From Polynucleobacter hirudinilacicola (GTDB lineage: Bacteria; Pseudomonadota; Gammaproteobacteria; Burkholderiales; Burkholderiaceae): DNA of 64,000 bases. Position 1 is the first letter of the stretch. Every line of letters starts with the position of its first letter. The position numbers and the translations under genes are program-made. This document shows positions 23,988 through 32,370 of this stretch, one piece after another. Below the pieces are notes generated by a model that saw nothing but the letters and a program-made list of their open reading frames with translations, had not been told where the DNA came from and made no database searches. The stretch is from NCBI RefSeq assembly GCF_002192535.1, contig NZ_NAIA01000001.1:61333-125332 (forward strand), read 5' to 3'.

Positions 23988-24022
23988 AAAAAAAGAAAGG
24001 AGCGAGTTTCTAGTCTCGCCCC
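23988..24022 (-). terminator. Terminator of tRNA-Lys
   Basis: Read on the minus strand: AGGGGCGAG, an 8-nt loop, CTCGCTCCT, then TTCTTTTTTT, starting 10 bp after the tRNA 3' end. Equivalent hairpins adjoin each partial tRNA copy. Confidence 0.88.
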
Positions 24023-24031
24023 TTATGGTAC

Positions 24032-24107
24032 TGGTGGGTCGGGCGAGATTCGAACTCGCGACCAACGGATTAAAAGTCCGCTGCTCTACCGACTGAGCTA
24101 CCGACCC
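24032..24107 (-). tRNA. tRNA-Lys (anticodon UUU)
   Basis: A complete 76-nt cloverleaf on the minus strand. The acceptor stem is GGGTCGG/CCGACCC, the D-arm AGCTCAGTCGGTAGAGC, the anticodon arm GCGGACTTTTAATCCGT with loop CTTTTAA (anticodon TTT), the T-arm GCGAGTTCGAATCTCGC, and the encoded 3' CCA is present. It is the only intact tRNA-Lys among many partial copies and the attachment site of the integrative element. Confidence 0.97.
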
Positions 24108-24119
24108 GGTAAAACAGAA

Positions 24120-24128
24120 ATTATAGCA
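24120..24128 (-). promoter_or_regulatory. Extended -10 promoter of tRNA-Lys
   Basis: On the minus strand TGCTATAAT lies with its end 12 bp before the tRNA 5' base: a consensus TATAAT with a TG extension. A -35 box is not obvious. Confidence 0.65.
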
Positions 24129-24193
24129 AGAAGTTTGTAGCCGCTCCTGGGGTCTAGTCCGTCTGCCCGTCAGCCCTTGTACTTACAAGTACG

Positions 24194-25540
24194 TTATGAG
24201 TTAACCCGTCTGGCTACTGGTGGGTTTTTAGAAAAATACTCCTTAATTCCTCGCAAAATGGCCTCTGCGATACGATCCTGATAGCCCTCATCATTTAATC
24301 TAGCTTCTTCTTGTGGGTTGCTGATAAAAGCAGTTTCTACCAAGATAGAAGGGATGTCGGGAGCTTTTAAAACAGCAAAGCTGGCTTGCTCTACCTTTGG
24401 CTTATGCAGCGGAGCAAAACCTCCAATTTGTTTCAGAATAGATTGACCTACTTGCATAGAGTCTTTGATTTGAGCGGTTGTCGACATATCGAGAAGTAGG
24501 TTCGCCACCTGACGATCTTGGGTCTTAATATTGATGCCACCAATCAGATCTGAAGCATTTTCTTTATTCGCCATCCAACGGGCCATTGAGCTACTCGCAC
24601 CCATTTGGGAGAGCGCAAATACAGATGCACCTTTGGCTCTAGGCTCAATAAAGGCATCTGCATGAATCGATACAAATAAATCCGCTTCAACACGTCTGGC
24701 TTTTTGAACCCTGACATGCAGTGGTACAAAGTAATCACCGTCTCTGGTCAAGTAGGGGCGCATATAAGCCTCGCCTTCAATCTTTTCCTTGAGCCTTCTT
24801 GCAATTGAGAGCACTACATTCTTTTCTCTAGATCCTGCTGCACCAATGGCGCCTGGATCTTCACCGCCATGTCCGGGATCAATCGCAATCGTGATTAATC
24901 GTTTGTATTTGGCGGGAGGTGGAACCTCTTTTGTTTCCGGAATAGCTTGGGCTACTGGATTTGCCGGTGCTTTTGCTGCTTCTTTATCTTTCTTAGTTGC
25001 AAACTGCGCAATCAGATCAATCTCTTCATTGGCTTTTTCAAGTGCAATTTCTTTTTTAGCACTGCTTCTTACTAAAGCCATGAGTGGATCTAGTGGTGTT
25101 GTAGGGTAAAGATCAAACACCATGCGGTAGTTGTATTCAGCAACAGGATCGAGTGTGAAGAGTTGTGGCTTGATTGGTTCTTTTAAGTCAAATACCAAAC
25201 GCACAATCCCCGGTTGAAATTGCCCCACCCGAATCTGTGATACATAAGGATCATTGGGTTTGACTTTAGCAACTAAGTCCCTCAGTGTTGGGTTCAGTTC
25301 TAAGCCCTGCACATCAACCACTAATCGATCTGGATTGGTGAGGATCTGCTGTGTAATCGGTAGTGGGGTGTCAGACTCTAAAGTAATGCGGGTGTAGTCC
25401 TCTGAGGGCCAAATGCGAACGCCCAATATCTTGGCGCCCCAAGCAATATCAAGCTCAGTAAGGAGGAGGGCAAAACTCAAGAACTTGGCTGAAGTCTGGA
25501 GATGCTGGCGTCTAGAGAGGTTGATTTTTTTACTACTCAT
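24194..25540 (-). CDS. amiC: N-acetylmuramoyl-L-alanine amidase AmiC
   Basis: A 448-residue periplasmic cell-wall amidase that cuts septal peptidoglycan between MurNAc and L-Ala during daughter-cell separation. A Tat-like signal (SRRQHLQTSAKFLSF) is followed by an AMIN localisation domain (about residues 35-140), a charged linker and an Amidase_3 catalytic domain (about 215-435). Zinc ligands are visible in DPGHGGEDPGA, SREKNV, SIHADAF and VETAFISN. ATG 25540 lies 4 bp after the tsaE stop and is preferred over a TTG at 25573. Confidence 0.93.
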   Translation of the reverse strand: MSSKKINLSRRQHLQTSAKFLSFALLLTELDIAWGAKILGVRIWPSEDYTRITLESDTPLPITQQILTNPDRLVVDVQGLELNPTLRDLVAKVKPNDPYVSQIRVGQFQPGIVRLVFDLKEPIKPQLFTLDPVAEYNYRMVFDLYPTTPLDPLMALVRSSAKKEIALEKANEEIDLIAQFATKKDKEAAKAPANPVAQAIPETKEVPPPAKYKRLITIAIDPGHGGEDPGAIGAAGSREKNVVLSIARRLKEKIEGEAYMRPYLTRDGDYFVPLHVRVQKARRVEADLFVSIHADAFIEPRAKGASVFALSQMGASSSMARWMANKENASDLIGGINIKTQDRQVANLLLDMSTTAQIKDSMQVGQSILKQIGGFAPLHKPKVEQASFAVLKAPDIPSILVETAFISNPQEEARLNDEGYQDRIAEAILRGIKEYFSKNPPVARRVNS

Positions 25541-25544
25541 ATAT

Positions 25545-26090
25545 TTAGTTGGGTGCCACTTGAATACTATCAACTACTTTTTTGCCTTGCTCAGATAATG
25601 CGCTGATATGAATAGTGCGTTCATTTTCATCTTCGCCGACTGTCAACTGAATCTGAATATCAAATGCGGGTAGAGTGCCCTCTGCTTTTCCAGGCCACTC
25701 TATTAGACAAAACCCCGGCACATCAAAATATTCTGCAAATCCTGCTTCTTGCCATTCCAGTGGATCGCGCATTCTGTAGAGATCAAAGTGATGCGCAGTA
25801 AAAGTTTGTTGATGGCTTTGGAGTTCGTAGGGCTCACACAAGGTGTAGGTAGGACTCTTTACTTTTCCTGCATAGCCTAAGCCCTGAATCAAATGTCTGG
25901 CAAAAGTCGTTTTGCCTGCTCCTAGGTCACCCTCTAAAGAGATATTGAGGTGAGCTGATGGCGATTGTCCAAGCCATTTCTGTATCGAGGCAGCAAGATG
26001 CTGGGCTAGGGAGGCAGTTTCTGCTTCCTGCCTACAATATTGCTTAAGCGATGCTTTGGGAGATGCCTGAGGCGTCTGATTTCCGGTCAT
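25545..26090 (-). CDS. tsaE: tRNA threonylcarbamoyladenosine biosynthesis ATPase TsaE
   Basis: A 181-residue P-loop protein with Walker A EGDLGAGKTTFARH, the family block GLGYAGKVKSPTYTL and HFDLYR, and W...L.EWPGKAEG near the end. TsaE drives the TsaBD complex that installs t6A37 on ANN-decoding tRNAs. It is a little longer than E. coli TsaE because of a 20-residue N-terminal extension. It is co-directional with amiC, as in many proteobacteria. Confidence 0.93.
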   Translation of the reverse strand: MTGNQTPQASPKASLKQYCRQEAETASLAQHLAASIQKWLGQSPSAHLNISLEGDLGAGKTTFARHLIQGLGYAGKVKSPTYTLCEPYELQSHQQTFTAHHFDLYRMRDPLEWQEAGFAEYFDVPGFCLIEWPGKAEGTLPAFDIQIQLTVGEDENERTIHISALSEQGKKVVDSIQVAPN

Positions 26091-26133
26091 TGCCCTAGTT
26101 TATTCAATTATTGCGCTACATTCTGTATTGCCT

Positions 26134-27231
26134 ATGTCTTTATCTACAAACTCTAAGTCTCTAGATCAGCCCAAACTTCGCGCTTGGCTGGGGGAGCGGG
26201 CTGAGAGCTTGGGTTTTGACGGCTTACGTATTACCGATACCCACTTAGGTCCTGCTTCTCAGCGTTTACAAGAATGGCTGGCAGAAGGGCGTCATGGCAA
26301 TATGGAATACATGCAGCGCCATGCAGACTTGCGCTCCAATCCTCAGTTACTAGTTCCAGGCACAGTACGCGTCATTTGCGTTTCGATGAACTATCTTCCA
26401 CCTGAAAGTGATTTTGATTCTGAGTGGCAGCAATTGGATAATCCTTCTCAAGCAGTGGTCTCGATGTATGCCCGAGGGCGCGACTATCACAAAGTACTGC
26501 GCAATCGTTTACAAGACTTTGCTAAAGCCATAGAAGAAAAGATTGGTACGTTTGGTTATCGTGTATTTACAGATTCAGCACCGTTAATGGAAGTAGAGCT
26601 TGCTCGTAAAGCAGGCTTAGGTTGGCGTGGCAAACATACACTCTTGCTCAACCGAGAGTCTGGTTCTACTTTTTTCTTAGGCGAGATCTTAGTCGATGTG
26701 CCATTACTAATTGATCAGGAGCAGGAAGAGCATTGCGGTACCTGTCAATCCTGTATTGATATCTGTCCAACCCAAGCCATTACTGCCCCTTATCAATTAG
26801 ATGCCCGTCGTTGCATCTCTTACCTCACTATTGAAAATCCAGAGGCAATCCCGGTTGAGTTTCGAAGTGCAATGGGTAATCGCGTTTATGGTTGTGATGA
26901 TTGCCAATTGATATGCCCGTGGAATAAATTTGCTAAGCGTTCACAGTTGCCAGACTTTGCTCAACGTCATGGTTTAGGTCAGGCCAGCCTCTTGCATCTA
27001 TGGTCATGGACTGAGGCAGAGTTTGAGCAGCGCCATGAAGGTAGTGCTATTCGGAGAATTGGCTATAGTCGTTGGCGGCGCAATCTGGCGGTAGCTATGG
27101 GTAATGCGCTGTCTAGTCCCAAAACAGATGCGGCTGATAAGATTCTTATTCATAAGGCGTTAAGCGAGGCATTAAGCTCCGCCGATTCTCTAGTGGCTGA
27201 ACATATAGAGTGGGCCATCAGGGCTTCCTAA
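26134..27231 (+). CDS. queG: Epoxyqueuosine reductase QueG
   Basis: A 365-residue cobalamin- and Fe-S-dependent enzyme for the last step of queuosine synthesis on tRNA. The N-terminal family block is SLGFDGLRITD, a DSAPLMEVELA catalytic segment follows, and two [4Fe-4S] motifs are CGTCQSCIDICP and CDDCQLICPWN. ATG 26134 is preferred over TTG 26128. It is divergent from tsaE with only about 43 bp between starts, so the promoters must overlap. Confidence 0.95.
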   Translation: MSLSTNSKSLDQPKLRAWLGERAESLGFDGLRITDTHLGPASQRLQEWLAEGRHGNMEYMQRHADLRSNPQLLVPGTVRVICVSMNYLPPESDFDSEWQQLDNPSQAVVSMYARGRDYHKVLRNRLQDFAKAIEEKIGTFGYRVFTDSAPLMEVELARKAGLGWRGKHTLLLNRESGSTFFLGEILVDVPLLIDQEQEEHCGTCQSCIDICPTQAITAPYQLDARRCISYLTIENPEAIPVEFRSAMGNRVYGCDDCQLICPWNKFAKRSQLPDFAQRHGLGQASLLHLWSWTEAEFEQRHEGSAIRRIGYSRWRRNLAVAMGNALSSPKTDAADKILIHKALSEALSSADSLVAEHIEWAIRAS

Positions 27232-27248
27232 GGGCTTACAATTCAGTC

Positions 27249-28034
27249 ATGTCATCGTCCGAGCAACCCTATATTGATCCTAGCGAGATTGCGCTAGAGG
27301 GTTCAGCGGCTGAGCGCTTTACAAGTCCAAACGATGCATTCTGGACCGGCATCCGAGATGCGGCTGGCGCTCCAGCGATGGTGCTCTTTGCTGGTATGGT
27401 GGGCTTTGGTGCGATGGGTAAGACCAACGGTTTTGATGTTTGGTTCACCACCTTTACTTCATTTTTGATGTTTGCTTTACCAGGGCAGGTAGTCTTACTA
27501 GAGATGGCTATTACGGGTTCATCGGTTGTCGCGATTGCTTTAGCGGTTACCTTAACTTCTACTCGCTTCATCACCATGACGGTGACACTCTTTCCGCAGT
27601 TTCATCAAAAAGATCGCAATCGTAGTTTGTACGCTTCAGTCCATTTATTAGCGATGACTGCTTGGGCAATCTCGATGAGGGAATTTCATGCGATTGAGAC
27701 TAAGCACCGTCTGGCTTACTTTGTAGGCTTAGGTTTACTCTGTTGGTTGATTTCTATTCCGGGAACGATCTTAGGCTTTTACTTGGCAGGTATGGTGCCA
27801 CCAGCCGTAACCTTAGGTCTCGTTTTTATTAATCCTCTCTTCTTCTTATTAACCTTTACTGAAGTCAAGCCTTGGATTAATCGTATTGCATTGATGTTGG
27901 GTTGCATCTTTGGCCCAATCTTTTTTATCGTTGATCGCGATACTAGCTTGCTCACATCAGGTCTTGTAGCGGGAACACTGGCTTACTTGATTGATCGCAA
28001 GTTCTTGCGTAAGAAGCCTGGAGTCATCGGATGA
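27249..28034 (+). CDS. azlC: AzlC-family branched-chain amino acid exporter subunit
   Basis: A 261-residue inner-membrane protein with about seven or eight helices. The family pattern is FWTGIRDAAGAPAMVLFAGMVGF, ALPGQVVLLE and TSTRFITMTVTLFP. AzlC and AzlD together export branched-chain amino acids and analogues. The gene overlaps azlD by 4 bp. It follows queG by 17 bp and could share its transcript. Confidence 0.9.
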   Translation: MSSSEQPYIDPSEIALEGSAAERFTSPNDAFWTGIRDAAGAPAMVLFAGMVGFGAMGKTNGFDVWFTTFTSFLMFALPGQVVLLEMAITGSSVVAIALAVTLTSTRFITMTVTLFPQFHQKDRNRSLYASVHLLAMTAWAISMREFHAIETKHRLAYFVGLGLLCWLISIPGTILGFYLAGMVPPAVTLGLVFINPLFFLLTFTEVKPWINRIALMLGCIFGPIFFIVDRDTSLLTSGLVAGTLAYLIDRKFLRKKPGVIG

Positions 28035-28384
28035 TGAACACTATGGCAAATGCACTCTCTGGTTGGGGTTTATGGATTGCCTTGATTGGCGCTAGCCTCG
28101 GCACTTACTTCTGTCGTGCCATTGGTGTACTACTTTCTAATAGCATCAATCAGGAAAGCGAGATCTTTCGTTGGTTGGCTGCAGTCACGTATGCAATGGT
28201 AGCTGCCTTAACCATTCGTTTGATCGTGATGCCCCTAGGCTTGATGTCAACGGTGCCTTTATGGATACGCATTCTGATTTGCGGTTTGGCGATTGGCGTC
28301 ATGGTATCTAAGCCCACCAAGCGATTAGTCCCGGCCTTGCTGGCTGGAACCTTATTGATGGTGGGTTATGGCGTAATACGTTGA
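28031..28384 (+). CDS. azlD: AzlD-family small membrane subunit
   Basis: A 117-residue protein with four hydrophobic helices. It has the AzlD features TYFCRAIGVLLSN near the N-terminus and YAMVAALTIRLIV in the middle. It is the obligate small partner of AzlC and overlaps it. ATGATG at 28031/28034 gives two possible starts. Confidence 0.9.
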   Translation: MMNTMANALSGWGLWIALIGASLGTYFCRAIGVLLSNSINQESEIFRWLAAVTYAMVAALTIRLIVMPLGLMSTVPLWIRILICGLAIGVMVSKPTKRLVPALLAGTLLMVGYGVIR

Positions 28385-28409
28385 TCAGTTAAAAATCTTT
28401 TAATTGTCT

Positions 28410-31400
28410 TTATAGGTGCGCTGCTAGAATTCTGGCGATATGCACTGCTTCTCTTTGTGTACCATCCGCAATTTGATGACGACAGCTCGTACCATCGGCT
28501 ACCACCCAGCTATCGGGTGATTTACGAATGCTTGGCAAGAGGCTGGCTTCTGCCATTTGCTTAGATACTTCGATGTGCTCAGCTTCATAGCCAAAACTAC
28601 CGGCCATACCGCAGCAAGAAGATTCAATTAATTTAGGCTCTGCCTTAGGAATGAGTTTGAGTAATTCCATGGCAGGCGTAACGGCAGCAAAAGACTTCTG
28701 ATGACAATGACCATGAAAGAGTACTGGCTTGCTAGCTTCTTTGAGAATGAGTTTGAGAGTTCCTGCTTTAGCTTCAGCGGCTAAAAACTCTTCTAGAAGT
28801 TGGGCTTGTTTAGAAACGCTGATAGCCTTATCACCAAAGCCCATTACTAAGGCCTCATCCTTAAGGGTGAAGAGGCATGAAGGCTCTAAACCAATAATTG
28901 GAATATTCTTTTGCGCATAAGGCGCAAGATGATCGACCAATTCACCGAGAGTTTCTTTGGCTTTATCTACCATGCCTGCAGCAAGATAGGTTCTGCCACA
29001 ACAAAACTCTTTAGAGCAAGTATTGCCTGTTGCTTGTGCTTTGCTGCCACTCTTATTCGGAATATGCACCCGGTAACCTGCTGCTTTGAGAACTTTTAAT
29101 GCAGCGATGAGATTTTCATCTTCAAAATAGGCATTGAAAGTATCCGCTAATAAGACTACGCCTTTGCTATTGCTATCTTGCGTCAACTCTTCTGGGGTGA
29201 ACTGATGCTTTTGTGCTACTTTTTGGTTCCAGAAAGTTTTACTCTTCCAGATTGGTAAACTTCTTTGTGCTGAGATGCCCATGAGCCACTCTTGCAGCTT
29301 GGCAATCGGTGCAATGCGATTACGCAGGTTCAAGAGTGCTGGCAATAACGGAATATTGCTAATCATAGGAGCGTATTTCGGTAGGTAAGCTACTGCAAGA
29401 TCTCGCAAAGAGTGACCAACCCGTTTCTTGTAGGCCGATAAGAACTCAATCTTCATCTTGGCCATATCTACGCCAGTAGGGCACTCACGACGACAGGCTT
29501 TACAGCTAACGCAAAGCTCCATCACTTCTTTAATAGCATCGCTGGCTAGTGGGGAAGTTTGTGTTGTTGTCCCGCTCTGAAGATCCAGTTGATTAGAGAG
29601 AGCTAGGCGTAAAGTATTGGCTCTGCCTCTGGTGAGATGCTTCTCATCCCGAGTAACGCGATAGCTAGGACACATTACTTCAGCATCAAACTTGCGGCAG
29701 TGACCATTGTTATTGCACATCTCCACAGCCTTAGCTAAGCCCATCGCTGGATCACCTCCGGTACCAGGCATAGTAGTCTCCTCCGTAACAGGATCGTTCT
29801 GTACGTTCCAGGCGGACCAATCTAATGCAGGTTGCAACGGAATGACTTTATAGTTCGGCGGAAATCTAAAGTTGATGGAGTCATCCATCTTCGGTGGATT
29901 CACAATCTTGCCCGGATTAAATAATCCCTTAGGATCAAATGCGTGTTTGATCTCAGAGAGTGCTTCAGTAATCGTGGGGCCAAATTGCCAAGAGATCCAC
30001 TCGCCGCGACACAGACCATCGCCATGCTCACCGCTATACGCACCTTTGTACTTACGGACTAATTCTGACGCCTCTTCTGCTACAGCACGCATCTTCTGGG
30101 CGCCGTCTCTGCGCATATCCAAAATAGGGCGCACATGCAAAGTTCCTACAGAAGCATGAGCATACCAAGTACCCCGTGACCCATATTTAGCAAAAACATC
30201 CGTTAAGGCTTGGGTGTAGTCAGCCAAACTCTCCAGTGGTACGGCGCAGTCTTCAATAAAGCTCACTGGCTTGCCATCACCTTTAAGGCTCATCATGATA
30301 TTCAGACCTGCTTTGCGTACTTCCCATAAATTCTTTTGCAGGGAAGCATCTGGCATCGCCACTACTGAATCTGGTAAACCTAAGTCACCCATCAGTTCTT
30401 GCAATGCTTTGAGCTTTTCTAGCAGCGGCGCATGTGCTTCCCCAGAAAACTCCACCAACAAAATTGCTTCTGGAGTTTGTGCCGTGTGATCAATCAGTGC
30501 AGTCTCAATGGTTTTCTTGAAACTCGGATTGCTACGGGCTAGATCAATCATGGTGCGATCAACTAGCTCAACCGCGGTAGGGCCAAGCTTAACAATATGC
30601 TGAGCGCTATCCATTGCCTTATAAAAGCTGGCGAAGTTCACAATACCCAACACTTTATGTTGTGGCAGTGGGGCTAATTTGAGTTTGAGCGATTTGAAGT
30701 AGGCGAGCGTACCTTCGCTACCGACTAATAGATGCGCTAAGTTAACGCTACCATCTTGGGTGTAAGGCAACTCACTTTGGGGATGGAAGATATCGAGGTT
30801 GTAACCTGCAACACGCCTCAACACTTTCGGAAAGCGTGCCTCAATCTCAGGCTGCAGCGAATTAGCCAAGCCCTTAACAAAGTCACCAAGCTCTTTAGCA
30901 ACCCCAGAGCTATTTTCATAATTAGCAAATTCACCGACTTGGCCATTGGCAATCCAAGCATTAATACCCAATACGTTATGCACCATATTGCCGTAAGCAA
31001 TCGAGCGGCTACCGCAGGAGTTATTTCCCGCCATACCGCCAATCGTTGCTTGCCCAGCAGTGGAAACGTCTACTGGATACCAAAGGCCATATTGTTTGAG
31101 AGAGCCATTGAGATGATCGAGCACTATGCCCGGCTCAACTTCGACATAGCCTTTATCTAGATTGAGATCGAGAACATTTCTGAAGTATTTAGTGTTATCA
31201 ATCACCAAGGCTGCACCAGTAGTTTGGCCACACTGACTAGTGCCACCGCCACGGGGAAGAACGGGCACACCCAGTTCTGCTGCAATCTGAATAGCACTCG
31301 CAATATCTTGCGCAGTCTTCGGAATAAATACCGCGACTGGCATGGCTTGATAAATAGAAGCATCAGTAGCATAACGACCACGACTAGCACTATCGGTCAT

Positions 31401-31487
31401 GACATCGCCAGAAGTTTCTTGGCGTAAGCGTTTCGCTAATTGCGCCTGGTCTACCATCAGCTCTTTAAGGTCAAGGGGTTTGTTCAT
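28410..31487 (-). CDS. FAD/Fe-S D-2-hydroxyacid dehydrogenase (YdiJ-like, D-2-hydroxyglutarate dehydrogenase type)
   Basis: A 1025-residue fused enzyme with the architecture and length of E. coli YdiJ. An FAD-binding PCMH domain (about residues 40-270; VLPRGGGTSQCGQ, GGMAGNNSCGS) is followed by an FAD-oxidase C domain (270-545; GEHGDGLCRGEW), a [4Fe-4S] module (CVSCKACRRECPTG) and C-terminal CCG domains (HGHCHQKSF, SCCGMAGSFG). Such enzymes oxidise D-2-hydroxyglutarate or related D-hydroxyacids and feed electrons to the chain. It overlaps the GntR gene by 4 bp, which indicates control by that regulator. Confidence 0.9.
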   Translation of the reverse strand: MNKPLDLKELMVDQAQLAKRLRQETSGDVMTDSASRGRYATDASIYQAMPVAVFIPKTAQDIASAIQIAAELGVPVLPRGGGTSQCGQTTGAALVIDNTKYFRNVLDLNLDKGYVEVEPGIVLDHLNGSLKQYGLWYPVDVSTAGQATIGGMAGNNSCGSRSIAYGNMVHNVLGINAWIANGQVGEFANYENSSGVAKELGDFVKGLANSLQPEIEARFPKVLRRVAGYNLDIFHPQSELPYTQDGSVNLAHLLVGSEGTLAYFKSLKLKLAPLPQHKVLGIVNFASFYKAMDSAQHIVKLGPTAVELVDRTMIDLARSNPSFKKTIETALIDHTAQTPEAILLVEFSGEAHAPLLEKLKALQELMGDLGLPDSVVAMPDASLQKNLWEVRKAGLNIMMSLKGDGKPVSFIEDCAVPLESLADYTQALTDVFAKYGSRGTWYAHASVGTLHVRPILDMRRDGAQKMRAVAEEASELVRKYKGAYSGEHGDGLCRGEWISWQFGPTITEALSEIKHAFDPKGLFNPGKIVNPPKMDDSINFRFPPNYKVIPLQPALDWSAWNVQNDPVTEETTMPGTGGDPAMGLAKAVEMCNNNGHCRKFDAEVMCPSYRVTRDEKHLTRGRANTLRLALSNQLDLQSGTTTQTSPLASDAIKEVMELCVSCKACRRECPTGVDMAKMKIEFLSAYKKRVGHSLRDLAVAYLPKYAPMISNIPLLPALLNLRNRIAPIAKLQEWLMGISAQRSLPIWKSKTFWNQKVAQKHQFTPEELTQDSNSKGVVLLADTFNAYFEDENLIAALKVLKAAGYRVHIPNKSGSKAQATGNTCSKEFCCGRTYLAAGMVDKAKETLGELVDHLAPYAQKNIPIIGLEPSCLFTLKDEALVMGFGDKAISVSKQAQLLEEFLAAEAKAGTLKLILKEASKPVLFHGHCHQKSFAAVTPAMELLKLIPKAEPKLIESSCCGMAGSFGYEAEHIEVSKQMAEASLLPSIRKSPDSWVVADGTSCRHQIADGTQREAVHIARILAAHL

Positions 31488-32173
31488 TTGACTGCCTCTG
31501 CTGTAGTTGTAGCTTCCGCTTTAAGCAGTTGAACCACAACATCCCGTTTATTGTGCACATGCTGGATCATGATCTTGCGCATACGGGCGCTGTCTCTGGC
31601 TTTGAGGGCATCGAGCATCTCTTGATGCTCTTCAACTGCCTTCTCCCATTTGACGCCGTCTTGGTTGGATCGAAAGCGCAATGCTTCAATGCGGGCGTTT
31701 ACTTGGGAGAAGAGTTGAGTGAGGACTGGATTATTAGCTGCTTGATTAATCAGATGATGAATACGTAGATTGAGTTTGTAATAAGTGGATAAATCGCGCC
31801 GCGCGTATGAAGCCATCATTTCATATTGGAGGGCTTCTAATTCTGAGAGGGCGGTATCACTAATATTATTAGCAGCTAACTCACCCGAAAAGCCTTCCAG
31901 GTCTGCAATTACATTAAAGGTATTAATCACATCTTCAAGTCTGAGTTGCACTGCAATTGCACCACGGTTCGCAATCAGCTCGACTAGGCCATCTGCCGCT
32001 AAGCGACGAATCGCTTCCCGAATCGGAGTACGAGAAACATTCAAGCTTTCGGCGAGTTCCCGCTCATTGAGCTTGCTGCCAGGAATAATCTTGCCTTCCA
32101 CCAGCAGCAGTCTGAGCTTTTGGAAGATCGCTTCATGCAAGTTCTGCGAATGAGGTTGTTCAATTACCTTCAT
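31484..32173 (-). CDS. GntR-family (FadR/FCD) regulator
   Basis: A 229-residue regulator with an N-terminal winged helix (KLNERELAESLNVSRTPIREAIRRLAADGL) typical of GntR, and an all-helical FCD ligand domain with metal-binding histidines (LNLRIHHLINQAANN, EHQEMLDAL). Two palindromes with a GTATAC centre lie upstream. It is translationally coupled to the hydroxyacid dehydrogenase and divergent from the serine-glyoxylate aminotransferase gene. I infer autoregulation and control of both units by a 2-oxo or hydroxy acid. Confidence 0.93.
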   Translation of the reverse strand: MKVIEQPHSQNLHEAIFQKLRLLLVEGKIIPGSKLNERELAESLNVSRTPIREAIRRLAADGLVELIANRGAIAVQLRLEDVINTFNVIADLEGFSGELAANNISDTALSELEALQYEMMASYARRDLSTYYKLNLRIHHLINQAANNPVLTQLFSQVNARIEALRFRSNQDGVKWEKAVEEHQEMLDALKARDSARMRKIMIQHVHNKRDVVVQLLKAEATTTAEAVK

Positions 32174-32197
32174 GGCATTAATTTCCTAGACCCTAAA

Positions 32198-32209
32198 TTT
32201 GTATACAAA
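32198..32209. promoter_or_regulatory. GntR operator 1
   Basis: TTTGTATACAAA, a perfect 12-bp palindrome, 25 bp upstream of the GntR start codon. It fits the FCD-type GntR operator pattern TnGTnnACnA. Confidence 0.72.
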
Positions 32210-32290
32210 AATATCAATAAGTCATCATAAAGCATAAATATAGGCTTTTAAGGCTAATTAAAGGCTTTATTTTAAGGTTTTCTATAAATA

Positions 32291-32304
32291 TTTTGTATAC
32301 AAAA
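32291..32304. promoter_or_regulatory. GntR operator 2
   Basis: TTTTGTATACAAAA, a perfect 14-bp palindrome with the same core as operator 1, 67 bp upstream of the aminotransferase start. The centres of the two operators are 94 bp apart, near nine helical turns, which would allow looping. Confidence 0.75.
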
Positions 32305-32370
32305 TAGAAAATTGGCAAAAATTGTCTTACACTAGGGAGATTATTCAACCTAAAACCAGCGAGACAAAAC

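Larger units (their letters stand above)
20619..24031. mobile_element. 3.4-kb putative integrative mobilizable element at tRNA-Lys
   Basis: A segment bounded by a 47-bp direct repeat: 20619-20665 on the left, and the intact tRNA-Lys 3' end at 24032-24078 on the right. It contains a tyrosine integrase, an excisionase-like protein, a MobV-type relaxase, a Cro/C1-like regulator and a small membrane protein. No conjugation (type IV secretion) genes and no replication gene are visible, so it would need a helper plasmid or ICE to transfer. Arm-type repeats lie near both ends. The exact attachment core cannot be fixed without excised-circle data. Confidence 0.83.

Noticed and set aside
30756..31160. 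Long ORFs antisense to the large dehydrogenase, dnaE and soxC genes
   Set aside because: They are open frames opposite strongly conserved coding regions, without RBS or recognisable domains.
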